Made by a program: the position numbers and the translations under genes. 64,000 nt of DNA from assembly GCA_041060555.1 (NCBI GenBank), contig JBEUDS010000012.1; one strand, 5' to 3'. Origin of the DNA: CAUJIW01 sp963205175 (GTDB lineage Bacteria; Pseudomonadota; Alphaproteobacteria; Sphingomonadales; Sphingomonadaceae). Below the pieces are notes generated by a model. That model made no database searches. It was not told where the DNA came from and worked only from the letters and a program-made list of their open reading frames with translations. Each line of letters begins with the position of its first letter. Within the stretch, counting starts at the first letter, position 1. Below, one piece after another: positions 35,305 through 43,747 of this stretch.

Positions 35305-36795
35305 ATGCTCTTCTGGCGAGTCAAGTCACTCGACGCCATCATGGCGAATGCCGAAAAGAAAAGTCTTCATCGCTCCCTGGGGGCCCTGCAACTGACCATG
35401 CTGGGCGTTGGCGCCATCATTGGCACCGGCATTTTCGTGCTGACGGCGGAAGCCGCGCAGAAGGCCGGGCCGGGCATGATGATCTCGTTCGTCATCGCCG
35501 CCTTCGTCTGCGGCGTGGCGGCGCTGTGTTATTCCGAACTGGCCTCGATGGTGCCGGTGTCGGGCTCCGCCTACACCTATTCCTACGCCGTGATGGGCGA
35601 GTTCGTCGCCTGGCTGGTGGGTTGGGCGCTGATCCTTGAATATGCCGTGGCGGCGAGCGCGGTGGCGGTCGGCTGGTCCGGCTATCTGGTCGGCCTGCTC
35701 GACCATTCGCTGGGTATCGAGATACCGCATGCGCTTGCCAACGGCCCCTATGCCGGCGGCATGGTCAACCTGCCTGCCATTGTCATCGCGCTGGCGGTGA
35801 CGGCACTGCTCTATGTCGGCACCAAGGAGAGCGCGACGGTGAATGCCGTGCTGGTGGCGATCAAGGTGACGGCCCTGCTGGCCTTCATCGTCATCGCCCT
35901 GCCGGTGATGGACGACGCCAACTTCCAGCCGTTCGCGCCGCTGGGCGCCGCCGGCGTGATTGGCGCGGCCAGCTCGATCTTCTTCGCCTATGTCGGTTTC
36001 GACGCCGTGTCGACGGCGGCGGAGGAAACCAAGAATCCGCAGCGTAACGTGCCGATCGGCCTGATCGGCAGCCTGATTATCTGCACCATCTTCTACCTGC
36101 TGGTGGCCGCCGGCGCGACCGGCGCCTATGGTGCCCAGCCGCTGATGTCGGCGGCCGGCGCATGGCTGGAACCGGGCAGCACCGCCATGGCCGCCCGCTG
36201 CACCGAGGTCGCGGCGCTGGGCGAGCAGCCGCTGGTATGCTCGCGCGAGGCGCTGGCGCATGTGCTGCGCGCCATCGGCCACCCGGCGGTCGGCAACGCG
36301 CTCGGCCTGGCCGCCTTCCTGGCGCTGCCGTCGGTGATCCTGATGATGATCTACGGCCAGACCCGCATCTTCTTCGTGATGTCGCGCGACGGCCTGTTGC
36401 CGGATGTACTGAGCAAGGTCCATCCGAAATTCAGGACCCCGCATGTGGTGACCATCGTCACCGGCATCGGCGTCACCATCGCGGCGGCCTTCTTCCCGGT
36501 GGGGCGTCTGGCCGACATTTCCAACTCGGGCACGCTGTTCGCGTTCCTGATGGTGGCCATCGGCGTGATGCTGCTGCGGCGTTCGGAGCCGACCCGTATC
36601 CGCCATTTCCGCACGCCGGCGCTGTGGCTGGTGGGGCCGCTGGCCGCCATCGGGTGCATCGTGCTGTTCCTGTTCCTGCCGATCCAGGCCAAGCTGGTGT
36701 TCCCGATCTGGGCCGGCATCGGTCTGGTGGTGTACTTCCTCTACGGTTACCGCCGCAGCCACATGGCCCCCGGCGTGACGCCGCCGGCGGAATAA
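35305..36795 (+). CDS. APC-superfamily amino acid permease (first of tandem pair)
   Basis: 496-aa inner-membrane transporter with about 12 hydrophobic segments. The first has the APC signature GVGAIIGTGIFVLTAEAA, where the GTGIF-type unwound helix binds the substrate amino/carboxyl groups, and ASSIFFAYVGFDAVSTAAEE is typical of the cationic amino acid transporter branch. A loop with two Cys (ARCTEVAALGEQPLVCSREA) is between later helices. ATG 35305 follows GGGAGGGGGA; start 35281 is unlikely. A paralogue follows after ten bases. Substrate unknown. Confidence 0.88.
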   Translation: MLFWRVKSLDAIMANAEKKSLHRSLGALQLTMLGVGAIIGTGIFVLTAEAAQKAGPGMMISFVIAAFVCGVAALCYSELASMVPVSGSAYTYSYAVMGEFVAWLVGWALILEYAVAASAVAVGWSGYLVGLLDHSLGIEIPHALANGPYAGGMVNLPAIVIALAVTALLYVGTKESATVNAVLVAIKVTALLAFIVIALPVMDDANFQPFAPLGAAGVIGAASSIFFAYVGFDAVSTAAEETKNPQRNVPIGLIGSLIICTIFYLLVAAGATGAYGAQPLMSAAGAWLEPGSTAMAARCTEVAALGEQPLVCSREALAHVLRAIGHPAVGNALGLAAFLALPSVILMMIYGQTRIFFVMSRDGLLPDVLSKVHPKFRTPHVVTIVTGIGVTIAAAFFPVGRLADISNSGTLFAFLMVAIGVMLLRRSEPTRIRHFRTPALWLVGPLAAIGCIVLFLFLPIQAKLVFPIWAGIGLVVYFLYGYRRSHMAPGVTPPAE

Positions 36796-36805
36796 GGAGA
36801 CGGGC

Positions 36806-38209
36806 ATGACGGGCTGGCGCGTCAAACCGCTGCGTGACATCGTCGCGCATGCCGGGCGCCGCCCGCTCAAGCGCACGCTGGGCGCCGTCGACCTGACGCT
36901 GCTGGGCGTCGGTTCGATCATCGGCGCCGGGGTGTTCGTGCTCATCGGTGTCGCGGCGCAGAAGGCGGGTCCGGCGGTCGGGCTTGCCTTCGTGCTGGCG
37001 GGCCTGGTCAGCCTGTTCGCGGCGCTGGCCTATGCCGAGATGGCGGCGATGGCGCCGGTCGCCGGCGGTGCCTATACCTTTGCCTATGCCAGCCTCGGCG
37101 AGGCGCTGGCCTGGCTGGTAGGCTGGAATCTGGTGCTGGAACTGGCGGTCAGCGCGGCGGCGGTGGCCTCGGGCTGGTCAGGCTATGTCGTCGGGCTGGC
37201 GGGCCAGCTCGGCTTCGATCTGCCGGCGGTCTATGCCACCGTGCCAAGGCTGGGCGGCGTCGCCGATTTCCCGGCGATGGCCATTGTGCTGGCGGTGAGC
37301 CTGCTGCTGGCCCTGGGCACCCGGCGTTCCGCGCTGCTCAACAGCATCATGGTACTGGTCAAGATCGCGGTGCTGATGATCTTCCTGTGGCTGGCGGCGC
37401 CCGCCATGGCGCCGGCCAACTGGCAGCCGTTCCTGGCGCTGGGCTGGTTCGAGCGGATCAGCGGCGGCGAGACCATCGGCGTGCTGGCGGCCACCGCCGT
37501 GGTGTTCTTCGCCTATGTCGGCGTTCACACCCTGGCATCGACCGCCGAGGAGGCTCGTCGGCCCAACCGCGACCTGCCGCTGGCGCTGCTGGCGGCGATC
37601 CTGCTGTGCATCCTGGTGTTCGCCGTGGTCGGCCTGGTGTCGACCGGCGTCGTACGCTGGTTCGACCTCGGCCTCAGCAAGGAACCGCTGGCGCTGGTGC
37701 TGCGCGCCGCCCACCAGCCGGTGGCCGCCGGCGTCGTCGCCATCGGCGCGCTGGCCGGCCTGACGGCGGTGCTGCTGACCTTGCTCTACGGCCTGAGCCG
37801 GCTGGCCTTCGTGATGGCGCGCGACGGCCTGCTGCCGCCTGCCTTCGCCACCCTGCATGGCACCCGCGGCACCCCGCACGTGGTGACGCTGGCCGGGGGC
37901 GCGGTGGTGGCGCTGGTCGCTGGCCTGCTGCCGCTCGACAAGATCGTCGAGCTGTCCAACATCGGCACCCTGTTCGCGTTTCTCAGTGTCGCGGTCGGCG
38001 CACTGGTGCTGCGCCGCACCCACCCGGAATATCCCCGCCCGTTCCGCTGTCCGGCGCTGCCGCTGGTGGCGGGGCTGGCGATTCTGGGCTGCGGCGGCCT
38101 GATGCTGTTGCTGCCGGTGGATACCTGGTGGCGCTTCCTTGGCTGGTCGCTGCTGGGCGGGCTGGTCTATCTCGGCTACGGCCGCCGGCGCAGCGATCTT
38201 GCCGGTTGA
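36806..38209 (+). CDS. APC-superfamily amino acid permease (second of tandem pair)
   Basis: 467-aa transporter clearly related to its upstream neighbour: GVGSIIGAGVFVLIGVAAQKAGP matches the same region and VVFFAYVGVHTLASTAEEARRP corresponds to the FAYVGFDAVSTAAEE segment. It lacks the Cys-containing loop of the first protein and starts only ten bases after it, with AAGGAG before the ATG. The pair looks like an old tandem duplication with divergence; whether they form a heteromer or have different substrates is not known. Confidence 0.87.
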   Translation: MTGWRVKPLRDIVAHAGRRPLKRTLGAVDLTLLGVGSIIGAGVFVLIGVAAQKAGPAVGLAFVLAGLVSLFAALAYAEMAAMAPVAGGAYTFAYASLGEALAWLVGWNLVLELAVSAAAVASGWSGYVVGLAGQLGFDLPAVYATVPRLGGVADFPAMAIVLAVSLLLALGTRRSALLNSIMVLVKIAVLMIFLWLAAPAMAPANWQPFLALGWFERISGGETIGVLAATAVVFFAYVGVHTLASTAEEARRPNRDLPLALLAAILLCILVFAVVGLVSTGVVRWFDLGLSKEPLALVLRAAHQPVAAGVVAIGALAGLTAVLLTLLYGLSRLAFVMARDGLLPPAFATLHGTRGTPHVVTLAGGAVVALVAGLLPLDKIVELSNIGTLFAFLSVAVGALVLRRTHPEYPRPFRCPALPLVAGLAILGCGGLMLLLPVDTWWRFLGWSLLGGLVYLGYGRRRSDLAG

Positions 38210-38224
38210 GCCTGGCCCGGGCGC

Positions 38225-39214
38225 TTATCCCAGCCGGGCGGCGACCAGCGCCTTGAGATCGGCCTCCGGCCGGGCGCCGATGTGGGAGATGGCTTCCGCC
38301 GCCGCGATGCAGCCGATGCGGCCGCACTCGGCCAGCGGCCGGTGCGCGGTCAGGCCATGCAGGAAACCGCTGGCGAACAGGTCGCCGGCGCCGGTGGTAT
38401 CCACCACCGTCACGCCGGGCTCGGCGGCGACGATGTGGCGTTCCTCGGGCGTCAGCACCACCACGCCGTGCTCGGAGCGGGTGACGGCGGCGATGTCGCA
38501 GACGCAGGCCAGCTGGTCCAGCGCCTGGTCGAAGTCCTCGGTCTGGTAGAGCGACTTCAGCTCGACCTCGTTGGCGAACAGCACGTCGACATGGCCGCGC
38601 ACCAGGTCAAGGAACTCCGCCCGGTGGCGGTCGACGCAGAACGGGTCGGACAGGGTGAAGGCGACCCGGTTGCCATGGCGGTGGGCAATGCGGATGGCAT
38701 CGACAATCGCCTGCTTGGCCGCCGGCGCGTCCCACAGATAGCCCTCGATGTAGAGCACGTCGGCGCGGGCGACCTGGGCGGCGTCGATGTCCGCCGAGCT
38801 GAGCTGGGTCGAGGCGCCGAGAAAGGTGTTCATGGTGCGCTGGCCGTCCGGCGTCACCAGCACCAGACAGCGCGCGGTGGCCGGGCCGTCGGTGGCGGGC
38901 TCGGTGGTGTATTCGACACCCAGCGCCCGGATGTCGTGCGCGAACACGCCGCCCAGCTGGTCGTCGCGCACCCGGCCGATGAAGCCGACCTTCGCGCCCA
39001 GTGCCGCCAGCCCGGCGATGCTGTTGGCGGCGGAACCGCCGGAGACCTCGCGGCCCGGCCCCATCAGGCCGTAGAGCCGGGTCGCTTCCGCCTCGTCGAT
39101 CAGCCGCATGGCGCCTTTCACCAGGCCCTGGTCGGCGAGGAAAGTGTCCTCGGCGCGGGCGATGACGTCGACGATGGCATTGCCGATGGCGAGAACGTGA
39201 AGGCGGTTGGTCAT
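38225..39214 (-). CDS. PfkB-family sugar kinase (adenosine kinase type)
   Basis: 329-aa ribokinase-fold enzyme. The N-terminal LAIGNAIVDVIARAED and GGSAANSIAGLAALG bind the sugar, and the C-terminal VDTTGAGDLFASGFLHGL is the PfkB signature 2 with the catalytic Asp and anion hole. Alphaproteobacterial relatives of this type are annotated as adenosine kinases. Two ATGs are adjacent; the second (39214) has GAGGA at a better distance. The neighbours give no metabolic context, so nucleoside versus sugar specificity is uncertain. Confidence 0.85.
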   Translation of the reverse strand: MTNRLHVLAIGNAIVDVIARAEDTFLADQGLVKGAMRLIDEAEATRLYGLMGPGREVSGGSAANSIAGLAALGAKVGFIGRVRDDQLGGVFAHDIRALGVEYTTEPATDGPATARCLVLVTPDGQRTMNTFLGASTQLSSADIDAAQVARADVLYIEGYLWDAPAAKQAIVDAIRIAHRHGNRVAFTLSDPFCVDRHRAEFLDLVRGHVDVLFANEVELKSLYQTEDFDQALDQLACVCDIAAVTRSEHGVVVLTPEERHIVAAEPGVTVVDTTGAGDLFASGFLHGLTAHRPLAECGRIGCIAAAEAISHIGARPEADLKALVAARLG

Positions 39215-39310
39215 CATCTTCCTCGTGCTGGAGCGGTCTTGCGTGCCTAGCCGGCAACGTCCGGTCTCGCAACCATTGACGCCACCGGGCCGATCGGTCA
39301 CGCCTTGGCC

Positions 39311-40024
39311 ATGGTACGCGCCCTCACCCTTGCCATCGGCCAGTTGTCCGACCCGCGTTTCATCCGGCTGCTGCTGGGCTCGACGCTGCTGACGCTGCTG
39401 GTGTTCGCCGGCGTCTGGTGGGGTCTCGACCGGCTGGTGAACATGGTCGATAGCCGTGGCTGGCCGCTGTGGGCGGCCAATGCCTGGGGCTGGATCGACG
39501 GCACCGTGGCGGCGCTGGGGCTGCTGCTGTCGCTGTGGCTGCTGTTCCCGGCGGTGGCCACCGCGATCATGGGCATTCTGCTCGACGTCGCCGTCGACGC
39601 GGTGGAGGACCGTCACTACCCGCACGCCCGCGCCCCCCGGCCGATGGGCTGGGTCGAGGGGCCGTGGCTGGGTCTCTTGTCGGGGCTGCGGCTGCTGGCA
39701 TGGAACCTGCTGGCGCTGCCGGTGTATCTGCTGCTGCTGTTCACCGCCGTCGGGCCGCTGGTGCTGTTCGTGCTCCTCAACGGCTATCTGCTGGGGCGGG
39801 ACTATGTGCAGATGGTGGCGATCCGCCATCTCGGCGGACGCGGCGAGCGCGCCTTCCGGGCCAGCCACCGTCCGCTGCTGTTCCGGCTCGGTTTGCCGGT
39901 GACGCTGCTGTTCATGGTGCCGGTGCTGAACCTGCTGGCACCCCTGATCGGCGCCGCGCTGGCCACCCACCTGTTCCATGAGGCGCGGGGCGACCGGCCG
40001 GTCGGCACCGCGCTCCGGCAGTGA
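39311..40024 (+). CDS. EI24-domain (CysZ-like) membrane protein
   Basis: 237-aa protein with about four to six hydrophobic segments (LLGSTLLTLLVFAGVWWGL, LLLSLWLLFPAVATAIMG, LLALPVYLLLLFTAVGPLVL, LPVTLLFMVPVLNLLAPLIG). DRHYPHARAPRP and LNGYLLGRDYVQMVAIRHLG are typical of EI24/CysZ-type proteins, some of which move sulfate. No cysteine-biosynthesis genes are close by, so the substrate is open. ATG 39311 is chosen over TTG 39305. Confidence 0.82.
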   Translation: MVRALTLAIGQLSDPRFIRLLLGSTLLTLLVFAGVWWGLDRLVNMVDSRGWPLWAANAWGWIDGTVAALGLLLSLWLLFPAVATAIMGILLDVAVDAVEDRHYPHARAPRPMGWVEGPWLGLLSGLRLLAWNLLALPVYLLLLFTAVGPLVLFVLLNGYLLGRDYVQMVAIRHLGGRGERAFRASHRPLLFRLGLPVTLLFMVPVLNLLAPLIGAALATHLFHEARGDRPVGTALRQ

Positions 40025-40064
40025 GGGCCTTGCGCCCGCCGGCCGGCTGCGTCAGTGAGGAGGC

Positions 40065-40472
40065 ATGATGCTGTTGCGTGTTGCTGCTCCCCCCGTCCTG
40101 CTGGCGGTCCTGCTGGCGCTGGCCGGCTGCGCCACCACCGCCACCGAGGCGCCACTGCCGGCGCCGGGCAAGCCGCCGCGCCCGGCCGCCGCCCGGCCGG
40201 GCGATACCGTGAGCGGTGTCGCGCTGGTGCTCGGCCGCACCATCGACGAGGTCACCGAAAAGCTCGGCACCCCCAGCTTCGAGCGTCGCGAGGGCGGCGC
40301 CCGCCACCTGCAGTTCGGCGGCCCGCCTTGCGTGCTCGACGTCTATTTCTACGAGGACCCGCCGGGGACGCCGGCGACCGCCCGCCATGCCGAGGCCCGC
40401 TTCGTCGATGGCCGCGACGCCGAGGCCGGCGCTTGCGTCGATGCCCGCCGGCGCGCGCGCATCGGCTATTAG
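40065..40472 (+). CDS. Small predicted lipoprotein, unknown
   Basis: 135 aa with a lipoprotein signal peptide ending in LALAGC (Cys near residue 22), a Pro/Ala linker, and a conserved-looking globular part VALVLGRTIDEVTEKLGTPSFERREG resembling SmpA/BamE-type short domains. GAGGAGG precedes ATG 40065, an excellent ribosome-binding site. It converges with queG and overlaps its stop by three bases. No named family is recognised with confidence. Confidence 0.7.
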   Translation: MMLLRVAAPPVLLAVLLALAGCATTATEAPLPAPGKPPRPAAARPGDTVSGVALVLGRTIDEVTEKLGTPSFERREGGARHLQFGGPPCVLDVYFYEDPPGTPATARHAEARFVDGRDAEAGACVDARRRARIGY

Positions 40473-41611
40473 TCCCACTCGGCGCGCACGCTGTCGTCGG
40501 TCTCCCGCGCCAGCCGATCGCGACGGACCGCGGCCAGCTGCATGGGCTCCGCCAGGCGTCGCACCGCCCAGGCGGCGGCACCGCGCACCACCGGCGCGGG
40601 ATCATCGACGCACGCCAGCACCGCCGGCAGCAGGGCGGGCGCGGCGCTGTTGCCGGCGGCGATGAGCGCGTTGCGCACCAGCCGGTCGCGGCCGATGCGC
40701 TTGATCGGCGAGCCGGCGAACACCTGGCGGAAGCCGGCGTCGTCCAGCGCCAGCAGCTCGGCCAGTCGCGGCGCGGTCAGCTCCAGCCGCGGGCTGAACG
40801 CCATCTCGCGGGCGGCGGCCGCGAACTTGTTCCACGGGCAGGCGGCCAGACAGTCGTCGCAGCCGTAGACGCGGTTGCCCAGCGCCGCGCGCAGTTCGCG
40901 CGGGATCGGCCCCTTGTGTTCGATGGTGAGGTAGGAGACACAGCGGCGCGCATCGAGCTGGTAGGGGGCCGGGAAGGCATCGGTGGGGCAGGCGGTCTGG
41001 CAGGCGGTGCAGGAGCCGCAGCGGTCGGCGTGCGGCGCATCCGCCTCCAGGTCGAGCGTGGTGTAGATGGCGCCAAGGAACAGCCAGCTGCCATGGCGGC
41101 GCGACACCAGGTTGGTGTGCTTGCCCTGCCAGCCGAGCCCGGCGGCGGCGGCCAGCGGCTTTTCCATCACTGGCGCGGTGTCGACGAAGACTTTTACGTC
41201 TGCCGGACCACGGCCGGCGGGGACGTCTGCCGGACCACGGCCGGCGGGGATGGCCGCCTCCAGCAGCCAGCGGGCCAGCTGCTTCAGCCGCTTCTTGATG
41301 ACGTCGTGGTAGTCCGCGCCCTGGGCATAGACCGAGATGACGCCCAGTTGCGGATGGTCGGCATGGCGGCGCGGGTCGAGCGCCGGCGCGTAACTCATCC
41401 CCAGCATCACCACCGAACGCACCTGCGGCCACAGTCCGCGCGGGCTGGCCCGCTCGCCGGCCCGCTCGGCCATCCACAGCATGTCGCCATGGCGCCCTGC
41501 GGCGAGCCAGGCGGCCAGCCGGGCCCCGGCCTCCGGGCAGGCCTCGGCCGGGGCGATGCCGATGGCGTCGAACCCCAGCAGCCGGGCCTGATTGGCCAGC
41601 GCCTGTTTCAG
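40469..41611 (-). CDS. queG: Epoxyqueuosine reductase QueG, with 9-aa tandem duplication
   Basis: QueG reduces epoxyqueuosine to queuosine in tRNA using cobalamin and Fe-S clusters. The ~380-aa reading has GFDAIGIAPAE at the N terminus, DRCGSCTACQTACPT and YGCDDCLAACPWN as the 8-Cys cluster-binding motifs, DARRCVSYLTIEH, and C-terminal HEAT-like repeats. Two oddities: PAGRGPADV is present twice in tandem in the loop before KVFVDTAPVMEKPL, and no ATG, GTG or TTG lies at the expected start. The frame's first plausible codon is CTG 41611, overlapping the stop of the upstream gene as CTGA; a coupled non-standard start is inferred. Confidence 0.85.
   Translation of the reverse strand: MKQALANQARLLGFDAIGIAPAEACPEAGARLAAWLAAGRHGDMLWMAERAGERASPRGLWPQVRSVVMLGMSYAPALDPRRHADHPQLGVISVYAQGADYHDVIKKRLKQLARWLLEAAIPAGRGPADVPAGRGPADVKVFVDTAPVMEKPLAAAAGLGWQGKHTNLVSRRHGSWLFLGAIYTTLDLEADAPHADRCGSCTACQTACPTDAFPAPYQLDARRCVSYLTIEHKGPIPRELRAALGNRVYGCDDCLAACPWNKFAAAAREMAFSPRLELTAPRLAELLALDDAGFRQVFAGSPIKRIGRDRLVRNALIAAGNSAAPALLPAVLACVDDPAPVVRGAAAWAVRRLAEPMQLAAVRRDRLARETDDSVRAEWD
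41196..41249 (-). repeat. Perfect 27-bp tandem duplication inside queG
   Basis: 41196-41222 and 41223-41249 are identical (unit begins ACGTCTGCCGGACCACGG). In frame it encodes PAGRGPADV twice. No mismatch separates the copies, which suggests a recent event by slippage. Confidence 0.95.
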
Positions 41612-42279
41612 AAGTCCAGCTTGTCGTAGTGGTTGGGCGGCACGAGTCCGGCCGTCCGCTCGGTCAGCAGCGGCCGGAAACTGGGACGGGACTTGATCGC
41701 CGAGTACCATTGCTTCGCCAGATCGTGGGTTTTCCAGTCGATGCCACCCAGATAATCGACCACCGAGACGTGGGCGGCGGCCGCGATGTCGGCCAGGCTG
41801 AACGTCGAGCCACCCAGCCACCGGCGATGATCCAGCAGATATTCCAGATAGTCCAGATGCCCCTCGACCGCCTGGTGGGCCTGACGCAGCAGCGTGGTGT
41901 TGGGCGGCTGGCGGGTGATGATGCGGTGCCACATCCGTTCCTGCAGCAGGATGACCCCCACCTCGGCGAAGAATTTCTGGTCGAACCAGGCGATCACCCG
42001 GCGCACCTCGGCGCGCTCCAGCGGGCCGGACCCCATCAGCGGGCTGTCGCGCACCGTTTCCTCGAAATATTCCAGGATGGCGGTGGAATCCGCCAGCACC
42101 ACGTCCTCGCTGGCCGAGGTCACCACCGGCGTCTGGCCGGCCGGATTGAGGGCGAGGAAAGCGTCGCGCCCCTCCCACGGGTGTTCGCCGACCAGTTCGG
42201 TCGGCACGCTCTTCTCGGCGAGCGCCAGCCGCACCTTGCGGGAAAACGGACAGAGGGAATAATGATAGAGCCGCCACAT
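41608..42279 (-). CDS. GST-fold protein, probable FtsZ-binding FzlA
   Basis: 223-aa glutathione S-transferase-like protein. The N-terminal thioredoxin-fold segment LYHYSLCPFSRKVRLALAEK and NPAGQTPVV are GST-like, followed by the all-helical domain. The C terminus NHYDKLDF and the overall length resemble FzlA, the alphaproteobacterial GST-like protein that binds FtsZ and controls the constriction rate in Caulobacter. A plain glutathione transferase is the alternative. queG begins overlapping its stop codon. The assignment to FzlA rests on remembered sequence features and is moderate. Confidence 0.75.
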   Translation of the reverse strand: MWRLYHYSLCPFSRKVRLALAEKSVPTELVGEHPWEGRDAFLALNPAGQTPVVTSASEDVVLADSTAILEYFEETVRDSPLMGSGPLERAEVRRVIAWFDQKFFAEVGVILLQERMWHRIITRQPPNTTLLRQAHQAVEGHLDYLEYLLDHRRWLGGSTFSLADIAAAAHVSVVDYLGGIDWKTHDLAKQWYSAIKSRPSFRPLLTERTAGLVPPNHYDKLDF

Positions 42280-42370
42280 ATCGGCGTGACCATAGCGACC
42301 GTGGTCCCGGCCGGGAAGGGTCCGCGCACGCCTAATTGCACCAGATGGTCAGGGCGACGGCGCCCGAGCG

Positions 42371-42604
42371 TCAGTGCGACGGTGAATGATGGCCCGGCGG
42401 CGCCTGGTCGAGGCGCAGGTGCTGCTCGATCCAGCGCCCCAGCGGCCGGCGGGCGACGACCAGGCCGAGCCCGCTCGCCGCGATCACGCCGCCGAATATC
42501 CATGGTGCCTGGTTGGCATCCACCCGTTCAAGGCCCAGCGCCACCAGCAGGGCGGTGAGCCCCGGAATGCCGATCAGCACCGCAAGACGTATCAGGGTCG
42601 CCAT
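42371..42604 (-). CDS. Small two-helix membrane protein, unknown
   Basis: 77 aa from ATG 42604, which is preceded by GGGAGAGGCGG. Two hydrophobic segments (LIRLAVLIGIPGLTALLVALG and APWIFGGVIAASGLGLVVA) are joined by a short loop; the C-terminal tail is charged and His-rich (HLRLDQAPPGHHSPSH). The frame runs to 42652 but those residues are not membrane-like. No family recognised. It precedes the fzlA-like gene by about 90 bases on the same strand. Confidence 0.6.
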   Translation of the reverse strand: MATLIRLAVLIGIPGLTALLVALGLERVDANQAPWIFGGVIAASGLGLVVARRPLGRWIEQHLRLDQAPPGHHSPSH

Positions 42605-42913
42605 CCGCCTCTCCCGTTCATGGGTTGATGCCGGAGACCCAGCAAGACCCACGCCACAGGACTAACAAATTGAAATTGATAAAGAGTTACGTCGTTTCGG
42701 CGCCGTTTTTCGTGTCGAAATGGCGCACCTGCCGACCGGGCAGGTGCCGCGCTTGTCCCACTGTGGCACGTCGCGGCCCGGGTGGCGGCAACGCGCCGTC
42801 CCTGATTCGCCTGCCGGCGCTGATTTGCGTGTCGTGCCATGTTCCGCTGCCCGTGATCAGGCTATAGGGTTGCGGTTCAGGCATCCATCACACCGGGGGG
42901 GGCAGGGCCAGGC
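42605..42913. other. Divergent intergenic region before S-formylglutathione hydrolase
   Basis: 309 bases without a convincing gene, between a minus-strand small gene and the + strand fghA operon. It contains an AT-rich patch (about 42660-42720) and a perfect 9-bp hairpin, GCACCTGCC (42725-42733) with GGCAGGTGC (42739-42747). TATAGG at 42861 could be a -10, but no good -35 is seen at the right distance. It must hold the operon's promoter. Confidence 0.6.
42725..42747. promoter_or_regulatory. Perfect inverted repeat in the fghA upstream region
   Basis: GCACCTGCC-GACCG-GGCAGGTGC, 9-bp arms and a 5-nt spacer. It could be an RNA hairpin or a dyad operator for control of the formaldehyde/formate operon. 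No T tract follows on either strand. Confidence 0.4.
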
Positions 42914-43747
42914 ATGAAGACGGTATCGAGCTGGCGCAGCCATGGCGGCACCCAGGGGGTCTATACGCATCAGTCGACGCTCACCGGCACGCCGATGACC
43001 TTCTCGGTGTTCGTGCCGGATCATCCGCCCGGTGCCCGGCTGCCGGTGCTGTGGTATCTCTCCGGGCTTACCTGCACCCACGCCAACGTCACCGAGAAAG
43101 GCGAGTATCGCGCCGCCTGCGCCGCCCGCGGCATCGTGTTCGTCGCGCCCGACACCAGCCCGCGCGGTGCCGGGGTGCCGGACGATGCCGCCTATGACTT
43201 CGGTCAGGGCGCCGGTTTCTATGTCGACGCCACCCAGGCGCCATGGTCACGCCACTTCCGGATGCGCGGCTATGTCGAGGACGAGCTGCCGGCGCTTGTC
43301 GCCGCCCATTTCCCGGTCGATCTCGCGCGTCAGGGGATCACCGGCCACTCGATGGGCGGGCATGGCGCATTGACCATCGCCTTGCGCAACCCCGGACGTT
43401 TCCGTTCGACCAGCGCGTTCTCGCCGATCGTCAGTCCGCTGCACTGTCCGTGGGGTGAGAAAGCGCTCACCGGCTATCTCGGCGCCGATCGCGCGGCCTG
43501 GCGCGCCTATGACGCCTGCGCGCTGATCGACGACGGCGCCCGCCTGCCGGACCTGCTGGTTGATCAGGGCACGGCAGACGACTTTCTCGACACGCAACTG
43601 CGGACATCGCTGCTGGAGACCGCGTGTGCCCGCGCCGGCCAGCCCGCCACCATCCGCCTGCAGACGGGCTATGACCATTCCTACTATTTCATCTCCACCT
43701 TCATGGCCGAGCACATCGGCTGGCATGCCGCGCGGCTGACCGCATGA
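42914..43747 (+). CDS. fghA: S-formylglutathione hydrolase
   Basis: Esterase-D-type serine hydrolase, 277 aa, that splits S-formylglutathione to formate and glutathione. The nucleophile is Ser146 in GHSMGGHG; PVLWYLSGLTCTHAN, VAPDTSPRGAG and GYDHSYYFISTFM (with the catalytic His) match the family. The next gene overlaps its stop codon, so the hydrolase is translationally coupled to the formate dehydrogenase, which removes its product. The preceding enzyme (glutathione-dependent formaldehyde dehydrogenase) is not in the window. Confidence 0.95.
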   Translation: MKTVSSWRSHGGTQGVYTHQSTLTGTPMTFSVFVPDHPPGARLPVLWYLSGLTCTHANVTEKGEYRAACAARGIVFVAPDTSPRGAGVPDDAAYDFGQGAGFYVDATQAPWSRHFRMRGYVEDELPALVAAHFPVDLARQGITGHSMGGHGALTIALRNPGRFRSTSAFSPIVSPLHCPWGEKALTGYLGADRAAWRAYDACALIDDGARLPDLLVDQGTADDFLDTQLRTSLLETACARAGQPATIRLQTGYDHSYYFISTFMAEHIGWHAARLTA

